Assembly: GCA_036897625.1 (NCBI GenBank) | Contig: JAYMTA010001040.1 | Span: 1-22,230 of the forward strand | DNA: 22,230 nt | DNA from: Pelargonium cotyledonis | Lineage: Eukaryota > Streptophyta > Magnoliopsida > Geraniales > Geraniaceae | Reading direction: 5' to 3' | Shown here: in pieces, positions 10,100-20,130 of the stretch | Position numbering within the stretch: position 1 is the first letter of the stretch | How the letters are laid out: the number at the start of each line of letters is the position of its first letter | Notes under the pieces: model-generated | Databases searched by the model: none | Told to the model about the DNA's origin: nothing | What the model saw: the letters and a program-made list of their open reading frames with translations, nothing else | Translations under genes and position numbers: made by a program

Positions 10100-11870
10100 G
10101 GAGATGGAATGGATACTGATACCAGCCTTGAACTATATTTGAAACGGTGCATGTACTGAAATATGGACAAGAAATATTAATGCCACAAAGATTCTGTTGA
10201 TTTACATATTGTAACGTTGCAATTTTATTTGTTTGCTAACTGACAAGAAACTGAAATGGATTGATTTGATGAAACCAGACACAGAGGGTGTGATGATTTC
10301 TGGGCCATTTTCTTGCCCGCTTTCCTGGAAACTTCGTGTTTGGTGTGTTCTTTGGACATGACGTTGTCTTGGCCGTATCAATAACAACTTAGGCCTAACA
10401 TTATGCGGAGATGGGAAAGTTATGGGTTTAGGATATATAGTTTGCTAAAAATTGTGGCATATCATATGATTTATATATATATATATAAGGAATTCGTGAT
10501 ATATTTAACATGGCATACAAAATTGTCACACACTGAGCCAGAATAAATCCATGCATAAAAGTAATGGTAAAGGAGCTCATGCAAGAAGCAAGTTGCTTGG
10601 AGCAAAAGGAACTAGGTGAGGTTGTTGCAACTGAATCCAGTTGGCACATCAGTTGCATGTTGCAACTGCCAAGTAACAACTCTAACAACAAGAACACTCG
10701 GTAAGACAAGTTGTTGATAGCCCTCGAAGTCTTAATTTTGAGTCTCAGCGTCTTAAAATCAAGGGAATAATATAGTACAAGAATATTGTAGCATGGACAA
10801 GGGTAAGCGGGAGACTCGATCGGGTGTGTGCCTGGGAATCTGCCTCAATTATTGTGAGAGTAATAATCCACCGACATGGGTCTACTTTAAAGACACATTT
10901 GGGTGTTTGAGAGTTCCCGGATGCACTATAGAACTTTTAAACGTCACAATAATTAATAATTACCTAAAAAATTCCACCGGCCAATATATATTTTCAACGT
11001 TGGCATAAGCAAGACGAACTAAAATATGAAGATTCTTTTTGCATCCTACATTCTTATAGTATTGACGTGCGAATTGTCAAGTGAATTTCCACAAATTGCA
11101 ACACTTCAACAGGACTGTCTCAATGATTTTAGTGGCCATGTGCCAAAAACAAAACTTGGTTTTCTAAATTTATTAAATCGTAACGAATGAAAATAAATTT
11201 GATCAGTTAACCGAAATTAATATGTTGTGTTGCAGTTATAAACCATTGTTAAACTTAAGAGTAAAACGTGCATACGTTTGTTAATACAAAAATAGAGTAA
11301 AAATTTGACATGAATACAATATTTGATCTACTAAAACACAATAAAAATAGTAAAAACTTTGTTTTTATATACCATGCATGTTTAAGAATTGAACCGTCGG
11401 ATGCGGTTTTTGATATTTATGAACCACAATCGATTAAAGATTATAATTAAACCACACTAAATCAATTCGGTTAAAAATCAATCTATTTTAAATTTTTATA
11501 TACTAACCAAACATTAACAAATTAACAATTTTTAACATTTCTCGAAATCCAATTAGAGCCCACAATAATTTAACTTTAAAATTAATTACATATCTAAGCC
11601 CGATGTAGAAAAAATCACATATATAAGCCCAATAAGATACATGCAATTTGAACTATAATTTATAGATGAAGAGAATGATTTCTTCCTCTTAGTGGAACTT
11701 TATGCTCTCAGTTGCATAGAAGAAGAGATGACGAAATTGATATATGGAGAGTTTTAGAAAAATGACTTGTTCAAAATGAGAGTTGAACACAGTTTATAAT
11801 ATAATTTTTTTGAATTAAACACAAAGGGTCTAGTTTTGTGAAGACTTGCTTAGAAATTTATCAAAATTTT
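10100..11870. other. Phosphatase upstream region and AT-rich intergenic DNA
   Basis: The proximal 50 bases should hold the phosphatase promoter; a weak TATA-like AAATATAG is at 10141-10134 on -. A (TA)n tract lies at 10472-10487. The stretch 10615-10670 has several GTTGCAACTG-like words in both orientations. A 71-codon open frame starting from ATG at 10793 resembles nothing I know and is not called. The remainder is strongly AT-rich and looks like decayed transposon or ordinary intergenic sequence. Confidence 0.5.
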
Positions 11871-12032
11871 ATTGCAGTTAATAACCGCAGTTAAAAAATG
11901 TAGCTAAATCCGAAATAATGTATTATTGCAGTTCATAATCGCAGTTAAAAACTGCATTTGAAAGCCCAAAAATACATAATTGCAGTTCGTAACCGTAGTT
12001 AATAAATGAAGCTAAAAATCCAAAATGCTGCC
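11871..12032 (+). repeat. 54-bp tandem repeat, three copies
   Basis: Copies start at 11871, 11925 and 11979, exactly 54 bases apart, each opening with ATTGCAGTT and followed by a second (A/C)CG(C/T)AGTT-like word and then an A-rich stretch ending near AAATCC or AGCCC. The copies have diverged by point changes but keep equal length. Repeats of this kind are common near the ends of plant DNA transposons, but I found no element ends here, so the origin is open. Confidence 0.8.
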
Positions 12033-14011
12033 GCACACTTTGCCTTGCACTTCAATAATATATATACACAGCAACCCAAAACTGAAAACATGGATGTGTC
12101 ATGAGTATATGGAAAATTCATTCATAACTGTGTCATGGGATGACGGATCGCACCATGCCCAATACTGATATGGCAAAAATAACTTCTGGTCCTGTTTGTT
12201 TGAGATTAAGTTGATAATGCATAATCTGAATTACATTAGAAAATGAAATCACTTTGAATTCGGTCCAAAATGCGTAAATTTTTTACTTCTTTTCTTGTGA
12301 GTTATGTGAAATTGGTTGTTTTGATTTAAAAAAATGCTCAAGATATGCGTGTTGGAACCAAGTCCCTTCCTCGACACTTCCTTGTTTAAAGTTTTGAGTA
12401 ACAATCAATCAAAATGAAATAAGTTGAAATTAGAAGATAATGTCGTGTGTTGATGGTGATGAATGGTTGATGATAATCAAATTCTTTGTGTTGATTATTT
12501 TCAAGCCCCCAATAATGAAGTTGTGCAAATGTGGGTCCATCACTTTTTCTTCTCTTTTCGGTGGAGTGATAAACATTTTGTATTTGTATACAGTATGATT
12601 CAAATTTTATTATTTCAACAGTTTTGAGTTTTGACTTCCTTTTCCTAGGCATAATTTGATTTGATTTTATAATGAATAGTTGTCATGTTTGAAAGTTTCA
12701 ATATAGATTTTTTTTTTGTGTATTGGCATGGAAGTGTTGCATTAGAGAGGTTTAGGTTTGATGAGGCACACACGCACTTTCTTCATATTGGATGCTATAT
12801 ATTGAACATTGATTGGACTTTGGAGCTAAGTGTTGAGTGGACCTCAATTTTAAATTTATAATGTTAATGCATGTTTGGTGTTACAACTTCAAACTTTTTA
12901 ATTACGTGGGGCTGGCTTATTCCTATCCTTTTTCTTCGTATTTTTATGGTAAATTAATGACTTAAAAATTATTTAGTAAAACATGAGTTGACTAAATTTG
13001 ACCGACATGTTTTACAACTATGTTGTGCTTGTTATGTTTAAGGGGTGAGCAATACTCACTCTAACATTCAAGTGTTTTGGTGTTTGTTTAAGTGTTTGAA
13101 TCTTACAAAAAAAGTATCATATTGTTTAGTAGAATCCAACGTGTGTTTTGAGGAACCACATCGTGTTTTAGAATGAAAGTTCCCACTAAAATGGTCCAAA
13201 CTCCAAACACTACCAAGTTGTTTAGATAAGTGTGAGTTAAATTTGTTGATTAATCTTAGAGCGATGACATTTTGTCATCGTTTGGTTGGTCAGTAATTAT
13301 GTAACAAAGTGATGTGGTCAAGTCAATGTTCCCATAATGGTTGCGATAAAAACTAGTTAGGGTAACATCTACAACACCTTCACTTACCAACTCGGCACAG
13401 TGAAGGGTGACACGTAACCATGAGAAGGAATCACTTGTGGGAGTACTCATCTATAAAAGTAAGACCATCTTCTCTTTTTGCTATAGGTGTGCAGGGGTGT
13501 TATGGTGTCATGCACGAACTTTTTTGAAAGCACGTGCACAATGCTGCGACTCTAATTTAAATCTTCTATTTAATGTACTTATAATGCCACACGTCACAGA
13601 AGATAGTTTAGATTGTCTTTTGTGTTGGGACGGTCTCTCAAGACACCTGTCAATTTATCAATCGTATACATGATCAAAATTCAATATTAATTTTTTTTTT
13701 AACGTTTATTATCTATTAAAACACTTCCAATTATTTCACTATAGTCATAAGAAATTAATAAACATCAATTAAAATAAAGAAGTCAACCCAATACTCTCCA
13801 AATTGTAGAATGATTAGTAAAGAGTTGATATTAAAATTCAAAAATAGTAGTATGTAATTATAATCTTTAATCCCTACCTTTACCCTTCAATCATATATAA
13901 ATATGATTAAAAAGTTTACAAATACCGACCTATCATTTTCATTTTATAATTATACGAATAAAAAACAATTAATACAAGCCTGCTCATCCTCACAGATCAA
14001 TATAAGCCACC

Positions 14012-14019
14012 CACGTGTC
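14012..14019 (+). promoter_or_regulatory. G-box/ABRE element upstream of the MASS-like gene
   Basis: CACGTGTC about 405 bases before the start codon is a G-box core joined to an ACGTGTC ABRE-type word. Such elements bind bZIP and bHLH factors in abscisic-acid and light responses. The function here is inferred from sequence and position only. Confidence 0.4.
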
Positions 14020-14341
14020 AAGCCCACAGTGAAACTGCCATGTGAACCCATAAATTTGCTTTAGTCCAATCTCCGATCTCTAGAATTTTCCATTTTCTTT
14101 CTAATTAATTAAGAGTCCCCTACGAAACTCTATTAAATATAAATTAATATGGAAATTACGACAATATCCCTGTCCAAGTCATTACGTAATTATAATTGTC
14201 AAATAAAATATGTTCCGTTACAAATTATATATTTCGATTTTTTTCAAATTTTTTTTCGTTTCTCTGTACAATATTTAAAAAAAAAAAAGAAAAGAAATTT
14301 GACTTTCATCTTAAACTAATCTTGATTTATATATGTTATCG

Positions 14342-14350
14342 TATATAAGA
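14342..14350 (+). promoter_or_regulatory. TATA box of the MASS-like gene
   Basis: TATATAAGA lies 72 bases before the start codon, which predicts a transcription start near 14375 and a leader of about 45-50 bases rich in AGAGA words. The spacing is typical for plants. Confidence 0.5.
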
Positions 14351-14421
14351 AGACATGTCACAAACAGCACACCCAATATTGGACATATTTGCAGAGAGAT
14401 AGAGATAGACATAGAGAAGCC

Positions 14422-14829
14422 ATGGCTGGTTTGCAGAGATCTCAGGTTTCTTTCCGGAGGCAAGGTTCTTCAGGCTTGGTCTGGGACGACAAGCTCTTGA
14501 CCGCCGAGCTCAACAAGACCCACAATCAAGATCAAGAACAAGAACAGACCATGCAATTCCAAGATCAAGATCAAGAAATCAAGACCGATACCAACGCCGG
14601 CGCCGATTTCAAGCCGCCGAGAAACATCCAACCAATCAACACCTTCCAGAGGAGCCGATCCACCGGCGCCGGAAGGGGGTACCGGACAGGCAAGGTTTCG
14701 CCGGCGATCGAGCCTCCTTCTCCAAGGCTCTCTGCGTGTGGGTGTTGCAGCGGTTTTGGGAACCAGATCAAGAAACCTCCCAAGGCCAAGACTCGCCGAG
14801 CAAGGACCGGTAAGCCCAGATCAAGATAG
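14422..14829 (+). CDS. MASS1-like: MAPK substrate protein of the At1g80180 (MASS) family
   Basis: This is a single-exon gene of 135 residues. The ATG at 14422 sits in an excellent context (AAGCCATGGCT); the frame is open upstream only to a TTG, so this start is preferred. The N-terminus MAGLQRSQVSFRRQGSSGLV, the block RSRSTGAGRGYRTGKVSP (78-94 region) and the CGCCSGFG patch (106-113) are the hallmarks of the plant family annotated as MAPK kinase substrate proteins; in Arabidopsis three members (MASS1-3) are phosphorylated by MPK3/6 and influence stomatal development. Two Ser-Pro sites (S93, S100) are the likely phospho-acceptors. Between lies a Gln/Asp/Glu-rich stretch (35-54) and the C-terminus is Lys/Arg-rich. 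The protein is otherwise predicted disordered, with no enzymatic domain. The family call is confident; which of the three members is the orthologue rests on the neighbouring genes. Confidence 0.9.
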   Translation: MAGLQRSQVSFRRQGSSGLVWDDKLLTAELNKTHNQDQEQEQTMQFQDQDQEIKTDTNAGADFKPPRNIQPINTFQRSRSTGAGRGYRTGKVSPAIEPPSPRLSACGCCSGFGNQIKKPPKAKTRRARTGKPRSR

Positions 14830-15318
14830 TTGTTTTTTTTTTAGCTTTGTTTTCTGTAATTTACTGTGGCCGGAGTTGGAATATTCCGTTGTATGTGGCC
14901 TTAGTTTCTTGGCAATTTGAGTTAGGGTGTAGGAGTACTTTGTGAGACTATATATATGAACTTAAATTTCAATAATTTGGGTTCCTTAAAGTTGATGTTT
15001 TTATAGCAGTAGAGGTGGTTTTGTGATCTGGGTTGGTGTAATTTTGTGTAAATTGTTGATGTTTTTGTGGAATTTCATGATGTACAAATCTGGATTGAGA
15101 CCGATTTGTTCTTCTTTTTCTTTAGTAGAAACAAAAACAAGTTCATGGTTGATTATTGGATCTGATTTGAGGTTACGGTGGAGAATATATTCTAATAGAT
15201 CGATCTAACATTTCGAAACTGAAAGCCCAAAACAAAGAAAACGCCAAGGAACTGAAAAACAGAGTACATAGAAGAATCCTCTGAAATGTTTTTGGGATCA
15301 TCAAATATCAGTGGACCT
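14830..15318 (+). other. 3' region of the MASS-like gene and intergenic DNA
   Basis: The first 150-200 bases are T-rich and look like the 3' UTR and terminator region of the MASS-like gene. Nothing else recognisable is present before the mobile element. The 61-codon frame near 15023 starts from ATG but is without family features and is not called. Confidence 0.45.
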
Positions 15319-15328
15319 ATCTTCAGCA

Positions 15329-16031
15329 GAGACAATCATAAATTTTATACATAAATTTTTACTACAAATAAACTCGTTTTATTAAATTTTGTAAAAATAA
15401 ATACATGAAATTTTACTAAATATATAAATAGGCATATTTTATCAAATTTTATATAAATAAATACGTAAACTCTTAATTTTATATAAATAAGTTTTTAAAA
15501 CTAACGGTGTTAAAAATTTCAGTTAATATATGTTTAATTATGTGTTAAAGTTATGTATCAAGGTATTAAAAAATTTCAATACATATTTAACTTAAATAAA
15601 TAGTAGAATTTTGTAATTGGGTCAATCCATACCGACCCGATAACTTAACTGATTGGTATTTGAATCTTAGCTCGAAACAAAACACAAACCAAATTAATAT
15701 TGTATTTAATATATATATCGTATGAAATTTTTATTCGAATAAAATTATGGAAAAAATATAAAAATTAAAAATTAATGCGAATTGTCGTGAATCTATGTGT
15801 ATAAAGTTTAGCACTGTTAATCATATATTAACGAAAAAATTTAGCACTGTTAGTTTTGAAAATTTATTTGTACAAAATTAAGAGTTCATGTATCTATGTG
15901 TATAAAGTTTGACAAAGTATGCCTATTTGTACATTTAGTAAAAGTTCATGTATCTATTTGTACAAAATTTAACAAAGTGAGTCTATCTGTGCATTTAGTA
16001 AAAGTTTATATATAAAATTTATTCTTATCTC
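15329..16031. mobile_element. Non-autonomous Mutator-like element (MULE-type MITE), 703 bp
   Basis: The two ends form long terminal inverted repeats: the left arm begins GAGACAATCATAAATTTTA and the right arm, read on -, begins GAGATAAGAATAAATTTTA. The arms stay alignable for about 190-220 bases (left to about 15520-15550, right from about 15805-15840) at roughly 80% identity by eye. The element is flanked immediately by a perfect 10-bp direct repeat, ATCTTCAGCA, at 15319-15328 and 16032-16041. Long inverted ends starting with GAGA and a 9-11-bp target duplication are typical of Mutator-like elements. The middle about 255 bp is AT-rich and codes for nothing, so movement would need a transposase supplied elsewhere. 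Confidence 0.85.
15883..16010 (+). repeat. 60-bp tandem repeat within the right inverted arm of the element
   Basis: The word AGTTCATGTATCTAT recurs at 15883 and 15943 and, changed, at 16003 (AGTTTATATAT), each 60 bases apart, with CTAT(T/C)TGT(A/G)CATTTAGTAAA closing the units. The left arm carries the mirror image. Such sub-terminal repeats are often transposase-binding arrays. Confidence 0.65.
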
Positions 16032-16041
16032 ATCTTCAGCA

Positions 16042-16529
16042 CGTATAGTAACACAACCCAAAAATCAAAAGTTATTTCAAATAGTAGACGTCACATAAGT
16101 TTTAACACCTATATGTTCTATTGAAATTGTGGATGTTGAACGCCCATTTGTAATCATATTTTTACATTTTTAGTTGAGTTCTGATTCATAATGTTTTGAT
16201 GTTTGAATGAATTGATTCAAAGATAAATAGGCGTGGGAGAATACAAATTGAACGTGCTCAATGCATTAAGACTTTCAATAGATCCTAAAAAAGCATTGGA
16301 CCTTTGATGTAGAATAATCTTTAAGAGATATTATTATTGTAAAGACTGCTCTCTTTTTTAATTTGTTGGTCAATTGTAGCATAGTTTGTGAAAAATATAT
16401 AACAACGAAAAAAATCGCTTTATATTAATATGATATAATAATTTGAGACTCAATTTAAGTCTTGTCTTATGTGACAAACCAAAATATAAAAATATAATAA
16501 TTATGTACTCAATTTGATGATGTTGCAGA
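16042..16529. other. AT-rich intergenic DNA
   Basis: No gene, RNA or clear repeat structure is seen. The base composition matches the surrounding intergenic DNA. Confidence 0.4.
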
Positions 16530-16868
16530 AAGTCCAAACCGTAAAAGTCAGCCCTAAGCCCCTAACTTAAGAGTTCGAAGCCAAAGAAATTCACCTAAAG
16601 AGGTCAGGAAATTTAACCAAGGAGCTGCCATGGTGCTCCCTAGCGTGGGCCTAGAGTCACTCACATGCCTCGTGTTTGAGTGATATGACTCATCCACCAA
16701 AAAACAGTTCAAAACTCTCTTTGTTAGCGAGTTTTATTTTGGTTCGCCAAGGCAATGCACGCGAAGACTTTACTTGGCAAAATTGTGCACGCCCTCACCA
16801 ACACTCTCAACCGTTGCCTACATTCTCATTAGGCGCCGTAATGTGACTTCGAATCTTTTTTTTTTTTT
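16530..16868. other. GC-richer island ending in a T-tract; possible retroposon remnant
   Basis: This roughly 340-bp block is clearly richer in G and C than the DNA on either side and ends in CGAATC followed by a run of 13 T (16856-16868). It contains GAGTTCGAAGCC (16570-16581), which resembles the B box of tRNA-derived promoters. No long open frame is present. Plant SINEs can combine such a box with a short T or A tail, but no A box, target duplication or known family was recognised, so this is only a candidate. Confidence 0.3.
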
Positions 16869-17254
16869 CTAATACTTTCTAATTTTATAGCATTGAGAAA
16901 TATCATGATAAAGATTATCATTCTCCACGTTTAAGGTTATTATATGAATTTCTACTTAAGAGTTAAGAGGTCATTTGACCAATTGAAGCTAAATTGTTTT
17001 CTTCATATTTTTGCAATTACAGGTAATTTTTCTTTTCTTAGTATTTTTGCAAATACGAAGCTATTAATACGAAATATCAACATGAGAATACGAGATGAAA
17101 TGTGAGAAATTGGGAAAGAAATATATTAGATGAGAATTTAGACGTTGTACTGAAAATGAAAGCCACCGTTTTGGCTTTTTCCACCGGCGAAGTTACGTAG
17201 GTTCTGACAGTTCTGTTCTACCAAATGAAATACAACAATAAAATAAAATAAAAA

Positions 17255-17264
17255 TTATATAAAT
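17255..17264 (+). promoter_or_regulatory. TATA box of the polygalacturonase gene
   Basis: TTATATAAAT lies about 70 bases before the chosen start codon, predicting transcription from near 17290 and a leader of about 40 bases. That short leader also contains an overlapping upstream ATG (17325). Confidence 0.5.
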
Positions 17265-17324
17265 TCAAAGCTAAAGCAAAATCGTTCGAGTTGTCTGAGA
17301 AATTCCACTCTCTATTACCGACAT

Positions 17325-17381
17325 ATGAAATGGGAGTCCTCAGATCTCACTCACGTTCGACACGTGTCCTTCCTCTACTGA
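17325..17381 (+). other. Short upstream open frame overlapping the polygalacturonase start
   Basis: An ATG at 17325, five bases before the main ATG and in another frame, opens an 18-codon frame ending at 17379-17381. Its context is weak (C at -3) while the main start has A at -3 and G at +4, so leaky scanning would still allow translation of the enzyme. Whether it lowers translation is unknown. Confidence 0.45.
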
Positions 17382-20130
17382 TGATCCTCAGTTCATCAGC
17401 TGTTGCCTTCACAGCAGCAGGTCTCGATACTCTGATTCAGCTCCCACAATCTGGGTTCAGCTACAGAGTTCGACCTAGATTCAAGACTGCTCTTCTTCTC
17501 GTCACTGATTTCGGTGCTAATGGAGATGGTGTCAGTGACGACACTGAGGTAAACACAAAAACCCTCTACTTGTTATTGCTTTTGAGCTTATTGTTTTAGT
17601 GCAATTTGATGCTTTCTTGTATTGAAGTTCTAATTTTTATGTTTTTGTTCTCTTTTCTGCAACGATTGCTAATTATTTTGATTTGGGTTTGTACCTACGA
17701 TTGAAGTTTTTTTTTTCTTTCATGAACTGTGATTTGGGCAAGAATATCATGTTTATTGCATTAGGAAAGTTGGAAACTTTATGTTGTGGCAAGGCATCTG
17801 TTAACTTTCTAGAATATGCATTTGGTTTAGTTTGCTGAGGAAATTGGGGAAATAGGGATTGAAATTTTGGAATATTAATGAATTCAGGTGAGAATTGAAG
17901 TTGGGAGGTTTTAGCATTGTTATGCAGTTCATCTTGAGCACTAGTTATTTGAAGAATGTTGTTTGTAGATAATTACTTTCTTAGCTGTTAGCAAATGCAT
18001 TGTGTGCGATAGAAGTTCTCGGTTTAAAACTGCATTCACCATTTTACAACAAAAACAACTTTTTTTTTGCTGATATTACAGAACTCATATGCTTTCAGGC
18101 TTTCAAAGCTGTTTGGGAGGTCGCTTGTTCTTTCTCTGGACAAGCAAGAATTGTAATTCCTGCCGGGAAATTTTTTCGGGTCCAGCCTGTTGATCTTGCT
18201 GGGCCTTGTCGTTCAAGGGTCATTTTGAGGGTATGTACAATTGTACACCATGATGAATTGCCAGGTTCCTGGTTTTCAAGTGACATTTACCGTATTATGA
18301 GTATTTTCCTTACTCAATTATAACCATTTCTCGGATTTTAAAAGTCGATCTGTATTTCTTTTATTCATTTTGTATTTGTTATTCTTGATAGATTTCTGGT
18401 ACCATTGTTGCTCCCAAAGATCCTAGTGCTTGGGATGGTCTGAATCCACGTAAATGGCTCTACTTCCATGGGGTGAACCACCTCACTATAGAAGGTGGAG
18501 GGACAATCATGGGTATGGGACAGAAATGGTGGGAACAGTCTTGTAAGATCAACAAAACAAATGTATTTCTCTCTCTCTCTCTCTCTCTCTCATGTATTAT
18601 ATTCTTAGGCATGTATTTCTTTCTGAGATGTTCATATCCCGCCATTTCTAAAGCTCACTTCTATTTGTTTTATGGCAGCCCTGTCAGCATGCTCCAACGG
18701 TTGGTCCTGCTTTATCACTCGGAGAAGTTGATTTGATTCCATAAATATGCCTTGCCATGTTGTCTCTGTCATTGTAGCCATAAGAATGCCACTTTTCTCT
18801 GAAGTTAATTCTAGCTTATGTTGTGTTCGTAAAACTATGACACTGCAGGCCATTACTTTTCATAGGTGCAAGAATCTGAAAATCAAGAGCCTCATAATGG
18901 AGAACAGTCAACAAATGCACATCGCATTCACTAACTGCCGTCGAGTTGTTGCATCTCAGCTTATAGTGTTAGCTCCTGCTTTTAGCCCTAATACTGATGG
19001 AATTCATATTAGTTCATCCACTGGTATTGAGATTAAGGATAGCATAGTGAGAACAGGTGAGTTCTAAAAAAACATTTTGTGATTTTCGCTGAATTCAGAG
19101 TTTCTAATTGACGAACTTTGATATAACTTACTGTAGGAGATGACTGTATCTCTATAGTAGGAAATTCTTCGAGGATCCAAATTAGGAATTTCGTCTGTGG
19201 CCCAGGCCATGGTATAAGGTATGCACAGCTTTGATTGTAAGTTAAGTTAACATGGTATTATGAACATGTAAATTAACTGAGGAAATATTTATTAGTATTG
19301 GAAGCTTGGGAAAGTTTAATGCACGGTCACAAGTCCGCGATGTAATGGTTGACGGGGCATTTATCTCCAACACAGAGAATGGAGTGAGGATAAAATCATG
19401 GCAGGTAAAAACGCACATAACATGTATTCATGACATGTACACATGTTCGAATACATAGATAGATGGGTAGAGATATGTTCGAAATATGGTTTTATATTGA
19501 ATCTTCATCTTCATCATGTCTTAACCAGGGAGGCAGTGGTTTTGCTACCGGAATCACATTCCAGAACATACTGATGGAAAATGTGTCGAATCCAATAATA
19601 ATCGATCAATATTATTGTGATTCATTGTTTCCATGTCTGAATCAGGTAAGAATTCTGACATACTTTCACATATGGATAAGCCCTTCAAAACTTCTTTTAG
19701 ACATTAAAGACTATGATTGAACTCTTACAGTTTGGGCTATTATCAGTCATCTGAACTCGTATTGTTTTTGCTTGGAAAAGCAAAGATGCATACTGTCAAT
19801 AGATCAAATTGTAATGGAGGTAATAGCATTTGTTTGTGTGCACAGAGTTTGGCTGTTAAAGTGGAGAACATATCGTTCGTGAACATTAGAGGAACATCAG
19901 CAACAGAGGAAGCGATGAGGTTTGCTTGCAGTGATGACTCCCCGTGTGAAGGTTTATATTTGGAAAACATTAAAATTGTGTCATCATACATTGAACGAGT
20001 TACAAGATCTTTTTGTTGGCAAGCCAAAGGCTTAAGTTGGGGTGTAGTATTCCCAGCTTCTTGCTTCTGGTTGAATGAAGCACCCATTAAGCAAAAAGTC
20101 ACAGCAGACCTCAGTCTTCAATCTTTCTGA
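17330..20130 (+). CDS. Polygalacturonase, glycoside hydrolase family 28 (nine exons)
   Basis: Nine exons (17330-17548, 18099-18230, 18392-18562, 18679-18699, 18849-19056, 19137-19218, 19296-19404, 19529-19645, 19846-20130) join in phase to 447 residues, a normal length for this family. A signal peptide precedes about residue 30, so the enzyme enters the secretory path to the cell wall. All four GH28 signatures are intact: SPNTDG (227-232, D231), GDDC (251-254, D252 and D253), CGPGHGIS (271-278, H275) and RIK (309-311). The enzyme hydrolyses alpha-1,4 linkages in homogalacturonan, acting in wall loosening or cell separation. The best match I recall is the probable polygalacturonase At1g80170, which fits the neighbours. 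Exon 4 is a 21-base micro-exon (PCQHAPT). Exon borders follow GT-AG signals and family continuity. Endo or exo mode cannot be told from the sequence. Confidence 0.93.
18569..18591 (+). repeat. (CT)n microsatellite in polygalacturonase intron 3
   Basis: An uninterrupted CT dinucleotide run of about 11 units begins just after the exon-3 donor. It lies close enough to influence splicing and would vary in length between individuals. Confidence 0.85.

Larger units (their letters stand above)
12033..14421. other. AT-rich intergenic DNA and upstream region of the MASS-like gene
   Basis: No convincing gene is present; open frames here are short and unlike any family I know. Visible items are a perfect 8-bp hairpin at 13262-13280, a TATAAAAG word at 13453 with no supported gene after it, a T-run near 13690, and long A/T-rich stretches. 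The last 450 bases contain the regulatory sites of the MASS-like gene, listed separately. Confidence 0.5.

Noticed and set aside
10428-10709. 93-codon - frame with a hydrophobic start
   Set aside because: It opens at a TTG, not ATG, and runs into low-complexity TA repeat (the IYIYIYK part), so it is a chance frame.
10793-11008. 71-codon open frame with a true ATG and several cysteines
   Set aside because: No signal peptide, domain or family resemblance, no promoter elements seen, and such lengths arise by chance. It could only be kept with transcript evidence.
12386-12652. 88-codon - frame with a basic start (PRKRKSKLK)
   Set aside because: The basic patch comes from A/T-rich sequence; there is no domain and no supporting promoter or splice structure.
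13407-13673. 88-codon + frame next to a TATAAAAG word, considered as a small gene or solo LTR
   Set aside because: The frame starts before the TATA word, has no family features, and no LTR boundaries or target duplication were found.
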